Source of the DNA: an uncultured Synergistales bacterium | GTDB lineage: Bacteria; Synergistota; Synergistia; Synergistales; Aminobacteriaceae | NCBI GenBank assembly: GCA_905233515.1 | Contig: CAJOEQ010000025.1 | Span: 1-20,624 of the forward strand | Length of the DNA: 20,624 nt | Direction of reading: 5' to 3' | Part shown: in pieces, positions 1 through 8,487 of the stretch | Layout: every line of letters starts with the position of its first letter | Position numbering within the stretch: the stretch's first letter is position 1 | Program-made: the position numbers and the translations under genes | The notes under the pieces: model-generated | Database searches by the model: none | What the model was told of the DNA's origin: nothing | What the model saw: only the letters and a program-made list of their open reading frames with translations

Positions 1-1976
1 TGTTTCGTCCGATAAAGATTTAATGCAGCTTATTGGAACTGGTATAAGATTAATGCGTCCTGTAAAACACGGTGTAACTTTCGCGGAAATTTATAACGTT
101 GATTTATTTGTGAAAGAACACGGATTTATGCCGTCTTCATTTGCTGATTATCTCGCTATAGTGGGCGATAATTCCGACAACGTAAAAGGAGTCCCCGGAG
201 TCGGCGATAAGGGAGCGACGAAAATTTTAGCAGTTTATCCCACTTTAGAAAAAATATTTGACTCACTTGATAATTTGCCTAAGGGTCAGCGCAAAAAATT
301 TCAGGACTATGGACTCGAGGCGGCAAAATGGACTCGCGATAATATAATCAAGTTGAAAGAAGATATTTTCACCGGTGATTATGAATTATTAAATCAATGC
401 ATAAGATTTTGACAAGGCAGAAAATTTAGCTTTTAGGCTTGCTTTGAGTCGTGTATTAAATCGAATCGGAAGTAATAAGATCCCCCCTCAAAGAATCGAA
501 CTTGACACGAATAAAAAAATTTCTGTAATGCCTGATGCTGACACTCTCACACTTGACTATAAAGCAGAATTTACAAGCAATCCCGAATTATTTGACTCGT
601 GTAAAAGCATATGGGATTTCAAGACGGCTTATTATTTGTTACATCCTGACATGACAGCGCGAAATTTTCCGGAAATTGTAACGCTCATTAAACAAAGCGA
701 CGACCCCGCAAAGACTCTCGCAGAAATGGCCGGCAATCTTGAGTCAGAAATAAAATCATATAATAATCTTCAAAATGTCATGAATAATATAGATTTGCCG
801 TTAATTCCTGTCTTAGCAAAAATGGAGTCTCACGGTGTCAGAATAAATCATGGAAAATTTTCAAGCATTCAATCAAAGCTGGAATCGCGAATAACTGAAA
901 TTGAGTCAACTATAACTAATACAGCAGGAATCAGAATAAATCTTAATTCACCTCAGCAAGTTTCATGGCTTTTATTTGAAAAATTAGGCTTTACCCCTGA
1001 AGGCATGACTAAAAGCGGGAATTCTTACGCAACAGACTCGGGAGTTCTTGAGAGACTCGCAAAAATTTCTGAAAATATTTCATGTCCGGGCGCAGAAATT
1101 CCTAAATTATTACTCGAACACAGGGAATTAACAAAGATGCTCACAAGTTTTGTTATACCTTTTCAGAGAGCGGCTGACTCTGATTCTATAATTCACACGA
1201 CATTTGAACCGGCTATGACTGGGACGGGACGACTCAGCAGCAGAGAGCCGAATTTACAGAATATCCCCGCATTTGGACACTGGGCAAATGAAATAAAATC
1301 AGGCTTGACTCCTGTAAATCCTGAAAATATTTTTGTCTCAGCTGATTATTCACAAGTCGAACTGCGAATCCTTGCGCACATGTCAGGCGAGTCAAAATTA
1401 ATCGAGGCTTTTAATAATAATCGCGATATTCACACGGAGACTGCATCATGGGTATTCGGTGTAATGCCTGAACTTGTTACGAGTGAATTAAGACGTGCCG
1501 CAAAAATGATAAATTTCGGTCTGCTTTACGGTATGAGCTCATTCGGACTCGCTGAAAGATTAGATATTTCACGAGAAGAAGCAAAAAATATCATGACCCG
1601 CTATTTTGACGCAGTGCCAAGCGTTAAAAATTTTATCGATAATATAATCTCTCAAGCAAAATCACGGGGATATACGCAAACTCTATCAGGCCGAATCAGA
1701 CCCGTTAACGAAATTCCCGCGAAAAAATTTGCTCTTGACCGCGCAATAATTAACTCACCTATACAGGGAACAGCCGCAGATATTGCAAGAATAGCTATGA
1801 TAAATTGTACAGGAGAATTATTTTTGCAGGTACATGACTCGCTTGTCTGTGAGTGCAAAGAGTCAGAAGCTCAAGAAACCGCGCAAATGTTACGAGAAAT
1901 TATGAAATCTTCAGGCGGAGAAATAAATAATTTAGAAGTCGAGACTAAATCAGGGAAGACTCTAGCAAGTGTGTAA
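1..1976 (+). CDS. polA: DNA polymerase I, 5'-partial, with an internal +1 frame change
   Basis: Family A DNA polymerase for Okazaki fragment processing and repair. The window opens inside the 5' nuclease domain: frame 2 from base 2 reads VSSDKDLMQL, followed by the helix-hairpin-helix region GVPGVGDKGATKIL. Frame 2 stops with TGA at 410-412. The homologous protein continues in frame 3 from about 405 (DFDKAENLAF) to the TAA at 1974-1976, so the gene needs a +1 shift at about 401-412. The TTG at 444 is not a convincing start. The 3'-5' exonuclease region is short, and I see no DxE-type catalytic motif in it, so proofreading is probably absent. Polymerase motifs are clear: motif A (DYSQVELR, about 1341), motif B (RRAAKMINFGLLYG, about 1490) and motif C (QVHDSLV, about 1830). 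Motif C has S where E is usual, and the segment just before it is about 9 residues shorter than in E. coli. Family assignment is very secure; whether the protein is intact is not. Confidence 0.93.
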
Positions 1977-1999
1977 AAATTAAGCTGATATGCTAAAAT

Positions 2000-2032
2000 T
2001 TGAGTTCGTAGAAATACGTAAAATTATATAAT
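2000..2032 (+). promoter_or_regulatory. weak promoter candidate before the foldase gene
   Basis: A perfect TATAAT lies at 2027-2032 in the 84-base gap after polA. The only -35-like hexamer, TTGAGT at 2000-2005, is 21 bases upstream, which is too far for a standard sigma70 promoter. The assignment therefore rests on the -10 box and position alone. A Shine-Dalgarno stretch (GAGAGAGG, about 2041-2048) follows, 12 bases before the ATG at 2061. Confidence 0.3.
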
Positions 2033-2060
2033 ATAAATTTGAGAGAGGGTTTTATCTATC

Positions 2061-3716
2061 ATGAATTTCCTGCGTAAACAAATGAAATGGGTTATGGCTA
2101 TAATTGTAGTAGCTTTCTTGCTCTCTACTTTCTTAATGTATGAAGGCCGAAGCACTAGACGTTCACCGAGCAGAAATCCCGACGGCACTATGTCAGATTA
2201 TGAAGTCGCACAAATAAACGGGCGTTCTCTTATGCGTTCAGAGCTTGAACAGAGAGTCAGAAATTATCTGCAAAATAATTATAATTCAAGAAATTTAGAG
2301 TCTCTTGATATTCACGCGATTTATAATACTGTCTTGAATCAGACTGTTTTAGAGTCGCAATTATTAAAAGAAGTTCAAGAAAAGGGAATCACAGTAACTG
2401 ACGCAGAAGCCGATCAAGTTATGAAAAATTATGCTGATACTTACTTCCCGACAAGAGAGGCATTTTATCAGGTCTTAGCACAGAACGGCCTGAAAGTAGA
2501 AGACTATAAACGCAATTTAGCGCGTCAAATCGCAACAGAGAGACTCGTGCGTGAGGCAGTAGGAGAAATCACAATCAGTGAAGATCAAGCTACGGAATTT
2601 TATGACTCAATGAAGGGATTAATTTATACTCAGCCTGAAGGATTCATGATTCAAGCAGCGCAATTTAATACGAGTTCAGACGCAGAAAATTTCAGGTCAA
2701 GACTCATCAGCGGCGATTCATGGCTTGCAATTTTATCAGATGATAATTTTGACTCTAAGGACGTAATAAATATCACGAAAGATCCTATTTTTATGCCGTC
2801 AACAGCTTTCAGAACGGGAGTATTTACTGTTTTAGCTTCAATTGATATTAATCAGCCCAGCCCCGTTTTTTCTGTCTCAAGCTATGATTTTGCAGTCGCT
2901 ATGAAAACAGAACACGTTGATACGAGCGTCAGGCCTTATAACGAGGTCAGCGGGGATATTAAAACAGTCTTGACTCAACAGGAAGAAAGAAGAAGACTCA
3001 CAAATTACGAGACTGAATTACGCAATAAAGCGCAAGTTACTATAAATGATGAGTCTTTATTTGCGCGCCCTGTAGTGTCTGAAGATGAGTCGCCTAAATT
3101 TGATTATGATATAAGCGTTCAGGAAGTCAGCGAGGACTCAAAACCTGAATCAAACGAGCCTGTAAAACCTGTAGAGACTCCGGTAATCAGCGAGTCAAAA
3201 TCTGAAGATAAGCCGGCAATTTCTGAACCTGAATCAACACCGGCCAAGACTCCGGAAATTAACGAGACTAAATCAGAAGATTCAAAACCTGTTGAGACTC
3301 CCGCAATAAACGAGTCAAAATCTGAAGACGTAAAACCCGCAGAGAATAAACCGGAATTACAGCAAGACTCGCCGCTCCCTGAAAATAAACCGGAAGAATC
3401 GCCCGCACCTGTTGAGACTCCGGCAATTTCTGAAGTTAAATCAGAAGATTCAAAACCTGAAGAGAAACCCGCAGAGACTCCGGAAATCAGCGAGACTAAA
3501 TCAGCAGACTCAAAACCTGTAGAGACTCCCGCACCTGCTACGGAAATTGCACCCGCTGAAATAACGGAAATAAAATCAGAATCTCAAGACAACGCGCCCG
3601 AAAATGAAGTTGATATAACTGTTACAGAGTCAATCATAACGGACATTAAAGCGGACGAAGAAATTTTAACGAGTTCAGATACAGCAGCAAATGAAATGAT
3701 TTCGCCCGATAAGTAA
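2061..3716 (+). CDS. membrane-anchored SurA/PpiD-like peptidyl-prolyl isomerase-type foldase
   Basis: Probable periplasmic chaperone or foldase of the SurA_N/PpiD type, anchored in the inner membrane by its N-terminus. Residues 1-10 are basic, about 10-28 form one hydrophobic segment (WVMAIIVVAFLLSTFLMY), and about 45-170 match the helical SurA N-terminal chaperone domain (QINGRSLMRSELEQRV at its start). About 185-330 looks like a parvulin-type domain (SPVFSVSSYDFAVAM), but too divergent for me to claim isomerase activity. From about residue 355 to 551 the protein is a low-complexity tail rich in P, E, S, K and T, built from repeats of the form TPxIxExKSED. That tail is unusual for PpiD and may span the periplasm. 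The start is the ATG after GAGAGAGG. carB follows 30 bases downstream, probably on the same transcript. The N-terminal family call is good; the tail's role is unknown. Confidence 0.8.
   Translation: MNFLRKQMKWVMAIIVVAFLLSTFLMYEGRSTRRSPSRNPDGTMSDYEVAQINGRSLMRSELEQRVRNYLQNNYNSRNLESLDIHAIYNTVLNQTVLESQLLKEVQEKGITVTDAEADQVMKNYADTYFPTREAFYQVLAQNGLKVEDYKRNLARQIATERLVREAVGEITISEDQATEFYDSMKGLIYTQPEGFMIQAAQFNTSSDAENFRSRLISGDSWLAILSDDNFDSKDVINITKDPIFMPSTAFRTGVFTVLASIDINQPSPVFSVSSYDFAVAMKTEHVDTSVRPYNEVSGDIKTVLTQQEERRRLTNYETELRNKAQVTINDESLFARPVVSEDESPKFDYDISVQEVSEDSKPESNEPVKPVETPVISESKSEDKPAISEPESTPAKTPEINETKSEDSKPVETPAINESKSEDVKPAENKPELQQDSPLPENKPEESPAPVETPAISEVKSEDSKPEEKPAETPEISETKSADSKPVETPAPATEIAPAEITEIKSESQDNAPENEVDITVTESIITDIKADEEILTSSDTAANEMISPDK
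3171..3540 (+). repeat. degenerate in-frame coding repeats (TPxIxExKSED) in the foldase tail
   Basis: Five to six imperfect copies of an element reading roughly GAGACTCC(G/C)..AT(C/T)..CGAGTCAAA..CTGAAGA are spread over this stretch. They encode variants such as ETPVISESKSED, KTPEINETKSED, ETPAINESKSED, ETPAISEVKSED and ETPEISETKSAD. Spacing between copies varies (proline/lysine linkers), but all stay in the reading frame, so the array has grown or shrunk by in-frame steps. Confidence 0.75.
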
Positions 3717-3746
3717 TTTAGCATCACAGGAAGTGAAAATTTTTAT

Positions 3747-6700
3747 ATGGCAGCACGCAAAAAAGTTTTAATTATAGGGTCAGGCCCTATTGTAATAGGT
3801 CAGGCTTGTGAATTCGATTATTCGGGTACACAGGCCTGCAAAGCCCTTAGAAGTCTAGGCTATGAAATTGTATTAGTGAACTCCAACCCCGCAACTATCA
3901 TGACAGATCCCGAAATGGCAGATATTACTTATATAGAGCCGCTTAATCTCGAACGACTCGAGGCAATTATCGCGCGTGAAAAGCCTGATTGTTTATTGCC
4001 TAATTTGGGCGGTCAGTCAGGTTTAAATTTATGCGCTGAATTAAACAAGGCCGGTATACTCGCAAAATATAATGTTGAAGTCATAGGAGTTCAGGCGGAT
4101 GCAATCGAACGCGGTGAAGATAGAGTCGAATTCAAGAAAACAATGCAGAAACTCGGAATCGATATGGCGCGCTCAGAAGTAGCGTACTCTGTTGACGAGG
4201 CTTTAAATATCGCTGAAAAATTAAATTATCCCGTTGTATTGCGTCCGGCTTATACAATGGGAGGAGCAGGCGGGGGACTCGTTTATAATCGTGAAGAGTT
4301 AAAAACTGTCTGTGAAAGAGGCTTGCAAGCAAGTATAGTACATCAAGTTTTAGTCGAAGAGTCAGTATTAGGCTGGGAAGAGTTAGAGCTTGAAGTCGTC
4401 CGCGATAAAGATAATAACATGATAACTGTATGCTTTATTGAGAACGTTGACCCTATGGGAGTTCACACGGGCGATTCTTTCTGCGTTGCTCCCATGCTGA
4501 CGATTTCACAGGAATTGCAGGAAAAATTACAGGCTCAAGCATATAAAATCGTTGAACATATAGGAGTAATCGGCGGCACTAACGTACAATTTGCACATGA
4601 TCCTAAAACGGGGCGAGTCATAGTAATTGAAATCAACCCGCGTACTTCTCGATCTTCTGCGCTTGCTTCAAAGGCTACAGGATTCCCGATTGCTTTAATC
4701 TCGGCAAAATTAGCGGCTGGGCTTTCGTTGAGTGATATTCACTGCGGGAAGTTCGGAACTCTTGATAAATATAAACCGGGCGGCGATTATGTAGTTGTGA
4801 AATTTGCGCGCTGGGCATTTGAGAAATTCAAAGGAGTACAGGACAAACTCGGCACTCAAATGCGGGCAGTCGGTGAAGTCATGAGCATAGGCAGGAATTT
4901 CAAAGAGGCATTACAGAAAGCAATACGTTCACTCGAAAAAGATAGATACGGGCTCGGATTTGCTAAAAATTTTCATGACTTGTCAAAAAATGAATTACTC
5001 TCAATGTTAGAATATCCCACTAGTGAGAGATATTTTATTATTTATGAGGCATTGAGAAAGGGCGCGACTATTCAAGAAATTAATAAATTGACTCATGTTA
5101 AAGCATATTTTCTTGAGCAGATTCAAGAATTAGTCAATGAAGAAGAAAAAATTTTAGCAGATAAAAATATTTCTGATGAGGCACTAATTCAGGCCAAGCG
5201 CGACGGATTTTCTGATAAATATTTAGCGAAATTATTAAATATTCCTGAGCAGTCAATCAGAGAACGCCGCGGAAAATTAAATATCTCTCAAACATGGGAC
5301 GCTATTCACGTGAGCGGGACTCAAAACGGGGCTTATTATTATTCAACTTATAATAAACCTGATGGGCAAAATAAAATTTCTGACTCGCGAAAAATTATGA
5401 TTCTGGGAGGCGGCCCGAATAGAATCGGTCAGGGTATAGAATTCGATTATTGCTGTGTTCATGCTGCACAGAGTTTAAAGCGTCTAGGTTTTGAAACAAT
5501 AATTGTAAATTGCAACCCTGAAACAGTCTCTACTGATTATGACACTTCAGACAAATTATATTTTGAGCCTCTCACTCTTGAAGATGTCTTAAGCATTTAC
5601 AAAGCTGAACAGCCCGCCGGAGTTATTGCGCAATTCGGGGGTCAGACTCCTTTAAATTTAGCGAGCGAACTGGAGAAAAACGGCGTAAAAATTTTAGGAA
5701 CTTCACCGGAAATTATTGACTTGGCCGAAGATAGAGGCAGATTTAAATCAGTGATGGACTCTCTAAATATTCCCATGCCAGAGTCAGGAATGGCCGCAAA
5801 TTTGGCTCAAGCTCAAGAAATCGCAAATAAAATCGGTTATCCCGTCATGGTAAGGCCGTCTTATGTCTTAGGCGGTCGAGGTATGGAAATCGTATACGAC
5901 TCAGCGAGTTTAAATAATTATGTCAATGCAGCAGTCGGAGTTACTCCTGATAGGCCGATTTTGATAGATAGATTCTTGAATCATGCGCTTGAATGTGAGG
6001 CCGACGCAATTTGTGATGGAATTCACGCCTATGTGCCTGCAGTTATGGAACATATAGAACTCGCGGGGATTCATTCGGGTGATTCTGCCTGCATAATTCC
6101 TTCACGACACATAACGCCCGAATCACTTGCAACAATTAAAGACTATACAAGAAAAATTGCCGAAGCAATGCACGTTGTAGGACTCATGAATATTCAATAT
6201 GCTATAGAGAATGACAAAGTTTTTGTCTTAGAAGCGAATCCGAGAGCCTCCCGCACTGTTCCTTTAGTGTCAAAAGTTTGCGGGATTCAAATGGTACCGC
6301 TTGCAGTTGAAGCAATGACCCGCGAATTAACAGGACTTGACTCACCTTTGGAAAATTTACCCGAGCGCGTTATACCCTACTGGGGCGTTAAAGAGTCAGT
6401 ATTTCCGTTTAACATGTTTCAAGAAGTCGATCCAGTTTTAGGCCCTGAAATGCGCTCAACCGGTGAAGTTTTAGGAATCGCAAAAGAAGCCGGAGAAGCA
6501 TTTTACAAAGCAGAAGAGGCAGCAAATTCAAAATTGCCATTATCGGGGAATGTGTTAATTTCAGTGAGTGACTCAGACAAGGAAAATATTTCAGAAATCG
6601 CAAGAAAATATATTAGCGCAGGATTCAAAATTTTTGCGACTGAAGGAACTTGCGAGGCTTTGAGAAATTCCGGCATTGACTGTGAAAAAATTTCAGGCCG

Positions 6701-6944
6701 TCCCGACGCAACGGACTATATTATAAACGGTCAAATAAATCTCGTGATAAATACTCCGCGAGAAAAGGCATTGACTCATACTGGGAGCGCACTACGACGC
6801 AGCGCAATTAAAGCAAGAGTCCCTTACATAACAACTTTAGACGGAGCAAATGCCGCTATTGAAGGAATTATCACGGTAAAAGCTCAAAATAATAATTCTG
6901 ACTCGTTACTCTCAATTAAAGAGTGGCACAATATGATTAAATAA
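3747..6944 (+). CDS. carB: carbamoyl-phosphate synthase large subunit
   Basis: Makes carbamoyl phosphate from bicarbonate, ATP and ammonia delivered by the small subunit CarA; the product feeds pyrimidine and arginine synthesis in the cytoplasm. At 1065 aa it is close to the E. coli enzyme (1073). The internal duplication is plain: the first half opens KVLIIGSGPIVIGQACEFDY, and the second, at about residue 548, KIMILGGGPNRIGQGIEFDY. ATP-grasp signatures are present in both (TMGGAGGGLVYN, NPRTSRSSALASKATGFP; VLGGRGMEIVYD, NPRASRTVPLVSKVCG). The C-terminal MGS-like allosteric domain covers about 930-1065 (GFKIFATEGTCEALR). AGGAAG at about 3729-3734 precedes the ATG. No carA lies on either side, and a terminator follows at once, so the partner subunit must be encoded elsewhere. 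Identification is secure. Confidence 0.98.
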   Translation: MAARKKVLIIGSGPIVIGQACEFDYSGTQACKALRSLGYEIVLVNSNPATIMTDPEMADITYIEPLNLERLEAIIAREKPDCLLPNLGGQSGLNLCAELNKAGILAKYNVEVIGVQADAIERGEDRVEFKKTMQKLGIDMARSEVAYSVDEALNIAEKLNYPVVLRPAYTMGGAGGGLVYNREELKTVCERGLQASIVHQVLVEESVLGWEELELEVVRDKDNNMITVCFIENVDPMGVHTGDSFCVAPMLTISQELQEKLQAQAYKIVEHIGVIGGTNVQFAHDPKTGRVIVIEINPRTSRSSALASKATGFPIALISAKLAAGLSLSDIHCGKFGTLDKYKPGGDYVVVKFARWAFEKFKGVQDKLGTQMRAVGEVMSIGRNFKEALQKAIRSLEKDRYGLGFAKNFHDLSKNELLSMLEYPTSERYFIIYEALRKGATIQEINKLTHVKAYFLEQIQELVNEEEKILADKNISDEALIQAKRDGFSDKYLAKLLNIPEQSIRERRGKLNISQTWDAIHVSGTQNGAYYYSTYNKPDGQNKISDSRKIMILGGGPNRIGQGIEFDYCCVHAAQSLKRLGFETIIVNCNPETVSTDYDTSDKLYFEPLTLEDVLSIYKAEQPAGVIAQFGGQTPLNLASELEKNGVKILGTSPEIIDLAEDRGRFKSVMDSLNIPMPESGMAANLAQAQEIANKIGYPVMVRPSYVLGGRGMEIVYDSASLNNYVNAAVGVTPDRPILIDRFLNHALECEADAICDGIHAYVPAVMEHIELAGIHSGDSACIIPSRHITPESLATIKDYTRKIAEAMHVVGLMNIQYAIENDKVFVLEANPRASRTVPLVSKVCGIQMVPLAVEAMTRELTGLDSPLENLPERVIPYWGVKESVFPFNMFQEVDPVLGPEMRSTGEVLGIAKEAGEAFYKAEEAANSKLPLSGNVLISVSDSDKENISEIARKYISAGFKIFATEGTCEALRNSGIDCEKISGRPDATDYIINGQINLVINTPREKALTHTGSALRRSAIKARVPYITTLDGANAAIEGIITVKAQNNNSDSLLSIKEWHNMIK

Positions 6945-6955
6945 AAAATTTTTGT

Positions 6956-6997
6956 CAGGTCTTGCGCTTAATAAAAAGTGTGAGACCTGTTTTTTTT
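6956..6997 (+). terminator. intrinsic terminator after carB
   Basis: CAGGTCT (6956-6962) pairs with AGACCTG (6983-6989). The stem extends inwards through G-U and Watson-Crick pairs to about 14 pairs, with an AT-rich loop around 6970-6975. Eight T residues (6990-6997) follow directly. It begins 11 bases after the carB stop. Confidence 0.9.
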
Positions 6998-7010
6998 GCG
7001 TGTAGATAAA

Positions 7011-7039
7011 GTAAAAGCCCGCTCATTGTAAGCAGGCTT
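7011..7039 (-). terminator. intrinsic terminator of the tRNA-Ser unit (minus strand)
   Basis: Read on the minus strand, AGCCTGCT, a 7-base loop and AGCGGGCT form a 9-pair stem (7015-7039, one G-U pair), followed by TTTTAC. It lies 12 bases beyond the 3' end of the tRNA. It sits back to back with the carB terminator 13 bases away, so two convergent units are insulated from each other. On the + strand an A/T-rich tract follows, so some bidirectional activity is possible. Confidence 0.75.
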
Positions 7040-7051
7040 CATATTTTTTAG

Positions 7052-7136
7052 CGGAGAATGGAGGATTCGAACCCCCGGAGGCTTGCACCTCAATTGATTT
7101 CAAGTCAACCGCCATCGACCGCTCGGCCAATTCTCC
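7052..7136 (-). tRNA. tRNA-Ser (anticodon UGA)
   Basis: The minus strand reads from GGAGAATTGGCCGAG at 7136 to ATTCTCCG at 7052, giving a 7-bp acceptor stem and discriminator G. The anticodon arm is GTTGA-CTTGAAA-TCAAT, placing TGA at the anticodon. A long class II variable arm (GAGG-TGCAA-GCCTC) and the T-loop motif GGTTCGAATC identify a serine tRNA. Its 85 bases fit the class. CCA is not encoded: the base beyond the discriminator is C, followed by T and A residues, so it must be added after transcription. It reads codons UCN with A or G, frequent in this window. Confidence 0.96.
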
Positions 7137-7150
7137 TTAAGACTTGCAGA

Positions 7151-7180
7151 ATTATATCACAATGCTTAAAATTTTTACAA
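7151..7180 (-). promoter_or_regulatory. promoter of the tRNA-Ser gene (minus strand)
   Basis: On the minus strand, TTGTAA (7180-7175), an 18-base spacer and a perfect TATAAT (7156-7151) lie just upstream of the tRNA. The -10 box is also of the extended type (TGATATAAT). The predicted start is about 8 bases before the mature tRNA 5' end, a normal short leader. The same TTGTGATATAAT-like string recurs at 8270 and 16675 on the + strand. Confidence 0.75.
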
Positions 7181-7211
7181 GCAAATATAAACGTGAAGGG
7201 AGAAATAAAAA

Positions 7212-8252
7212 TTGTCAGTCTCTAAAATTTACAAATCCGACAAGAGAGCAAATGCCGCTATTGATAAATTATTGCTCGCTGAAGGAATCAGACGTGATAA
7301 AAATTTAGATTACACCTGCGCAATTTATGACGAAGATTTTAACGTTATTGCGACTGGCAGCTGTTTCGGGAATACTTTGCGCTGTATGGCCGTCAGTCAT
7401 GAACATCAAGGCGAAGGCTTAATGAATGAGATAGTCTCTCACCTGATTCAATATGAATTTGAGCGCAAAATTTATAATTTATTCCTGTACACTAAGTGCA
7501 ATTCAGCAAAATTTTTCGGTGATTTAGGCTTTTACGAGATAGCCCGAATTGATAATCAAATTGTTTTCATGGAAAATAGACGCACGGGATTCAATGATTA
7601 TTTATCGGAACTCGCAAAAACTAAACGGGACGGGCAAAATATAGCGGCTCTTGTAGTGAATGCTAATCCTTTCACGCTGGGACATCAATATTTAATCGAG
7701 AGAGCTTCACGAGAAAATGATATATTACATTTATTTATTGTCAGTGAAGATGCCTCACTTGTTCCGTTTGAAGTCAGGAAAAAATTAGTCATTGAAGGCA
7801 CGGCGCATTTAAGCAATATAATTTATCATGATACAGGAGCTTACATAATCAGCAGTGCAACCTTCCCGAGCTATTTTCAGAAAGATGACAGCGCAGTAAT
7901 CGAGAGTCACGCAAATTTAGATTTAAGCATATTTATTAGAATTGCAAGCTCACTCGGTATTAATTCGCGTTATGTCGGTGAAGAGCCTAAAAGTTTAGTT
8001 ACTGGCATATATAATCGCATAATGTCCGAGAAATTGCCCGAACATGGTATTAAATGCGTTATAATTCCGCGGAAAACTGAACAGGACGGCCAAGTCATAA
8101 GCGCGTCAAATGTCAGGCAGGCAATCAAAGACGGAAATTTTGAACGAATGAGGGGACTCGTTCCTGAATGCACGTATAAATTTTTTACAAGTCCTGAAGC
8201 TGAGAAAATAATAAATAAAATTAGAGAGTCAGACAATGTGATTCACTATTAG
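7212..8252 (+). CDS. citC: [citrate (pro-3S)-lyase] ligase, apparently an orphan
   Basis: CitC acetylates the phosphoribosyl-dephospho-CoA prosthetic group on the citrate lyase acyl carrier protein CitD, using acetate and ATP. The 346-aa length is typical. Residues 1 to about 125 are a GNAT-like domain (AVSHEHQGEGLMNEIV). The rest is a nucleotidylyltransferase domain with TLGH in NPFTLGHQYLIERAS (about 155-158) and ISASNVR (about 296-302). The start is TTG at 7212, preceded by GAAGGGAG at about 7196-7202; no ATG or GTG fits better. No citD, citE, citF, citX, citG or citrate transporter is nearby, although citC normally sits at the head of that operon. It is either a stray member of a locus elsewhere or serves another acyl-carrier system. 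The family call is firm; the physiological substrate is inferred. Confidence 0.9.
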   Translation: MSVSKIYKSDKRANAAIDKLLLAEGIRRDKNLDYTCAIYDEDFNVIATGSCFGNTLRCMAVSHEHQGEGLMNEIVSHLIQYEFERKIYNLFLYTKCNSAKFFGDLGFYEIARIDNQIVFMENRRTGFNDYLSELAKTKRDGQNIAALVVNANPFTLGHQYLIERASRENDILHLFIVSEDASLVPFEVRKKLVIEGTAHLSNIIYHDTGAYIISSATFPSYFQKDDSAVIESHANLDLSIFIRIASSLGINSRYVGEEPKSLVTGIYNRIMSEKLPEHGIKCVIIPRKTEQDGQVISASNVRQAIKDGNFERMRGLVPECTYKFFTSPEAEKIINKIRESDNVIHY

Positions 8253-8272
8253 CGCGAAAAAATAAAATTCTG

Positions 8273-8281
8273 TGATATAAT
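8273..8281 (+). promoter_or_regulatory. extended -10 promoter candidate
   Basis: TGATATAAT at 8273-8281 is a perfect extended -10 element, 21 bases after the citC stop. I see no good -35 hexamer at the right distance. Transcription would start at about 8288 and run into the heptamer array and the terminator at 8488-8524. Confidence 0.45.
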
Positions 8282-8334
8282 GCGCTCATGAATACGCAAA
8301 AATCACTTGACAAATTAAATAATGGCCGCATAAT

Positions 8335-8392
8335 GGTATCAGGTATCAGGTATCAGGTATCAGGTATCAGGTATCAGGTATCAGGTATCAGG
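8335..8392 (+). repeat. 7-bp tandem repeat, (GGTATCA)8 plus GG
   Basis: Eight perfect, uninterrupted copies of GGTATCA occupy 8335-8390, with two more bases (GG) of a ninth. Because 7 is not a multiple of 3, each gain or loss of a unit changes the frame of anything translated across it. Perfect identity between copies points to recent or ongoing slippage. There are no spacers, so it is a microsatellite and not a CRISPR. Confidence 0.98.
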
Positions 8393-8487
8393 ATATTATT
8401 ATGTTCTTTAATAACAAATCTTAATTATTATAATTATCATCACAGCAATAATTCAGCAAAAAAATTTAATTTGAATCATAAATCAAT

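Noticed and set aside
444..446. TTG 444 as start of a separate Klenow-type polymerase gene
   Set aside because: The conserved protein continues upstream in the same frame to about 405, and only a weak ribosome-binding site is present.
8335..8392. CRISPR-like direct repeats
   Set aside because: Units are 7 bp and directly abutting, without spacers, and no cas genes are near.
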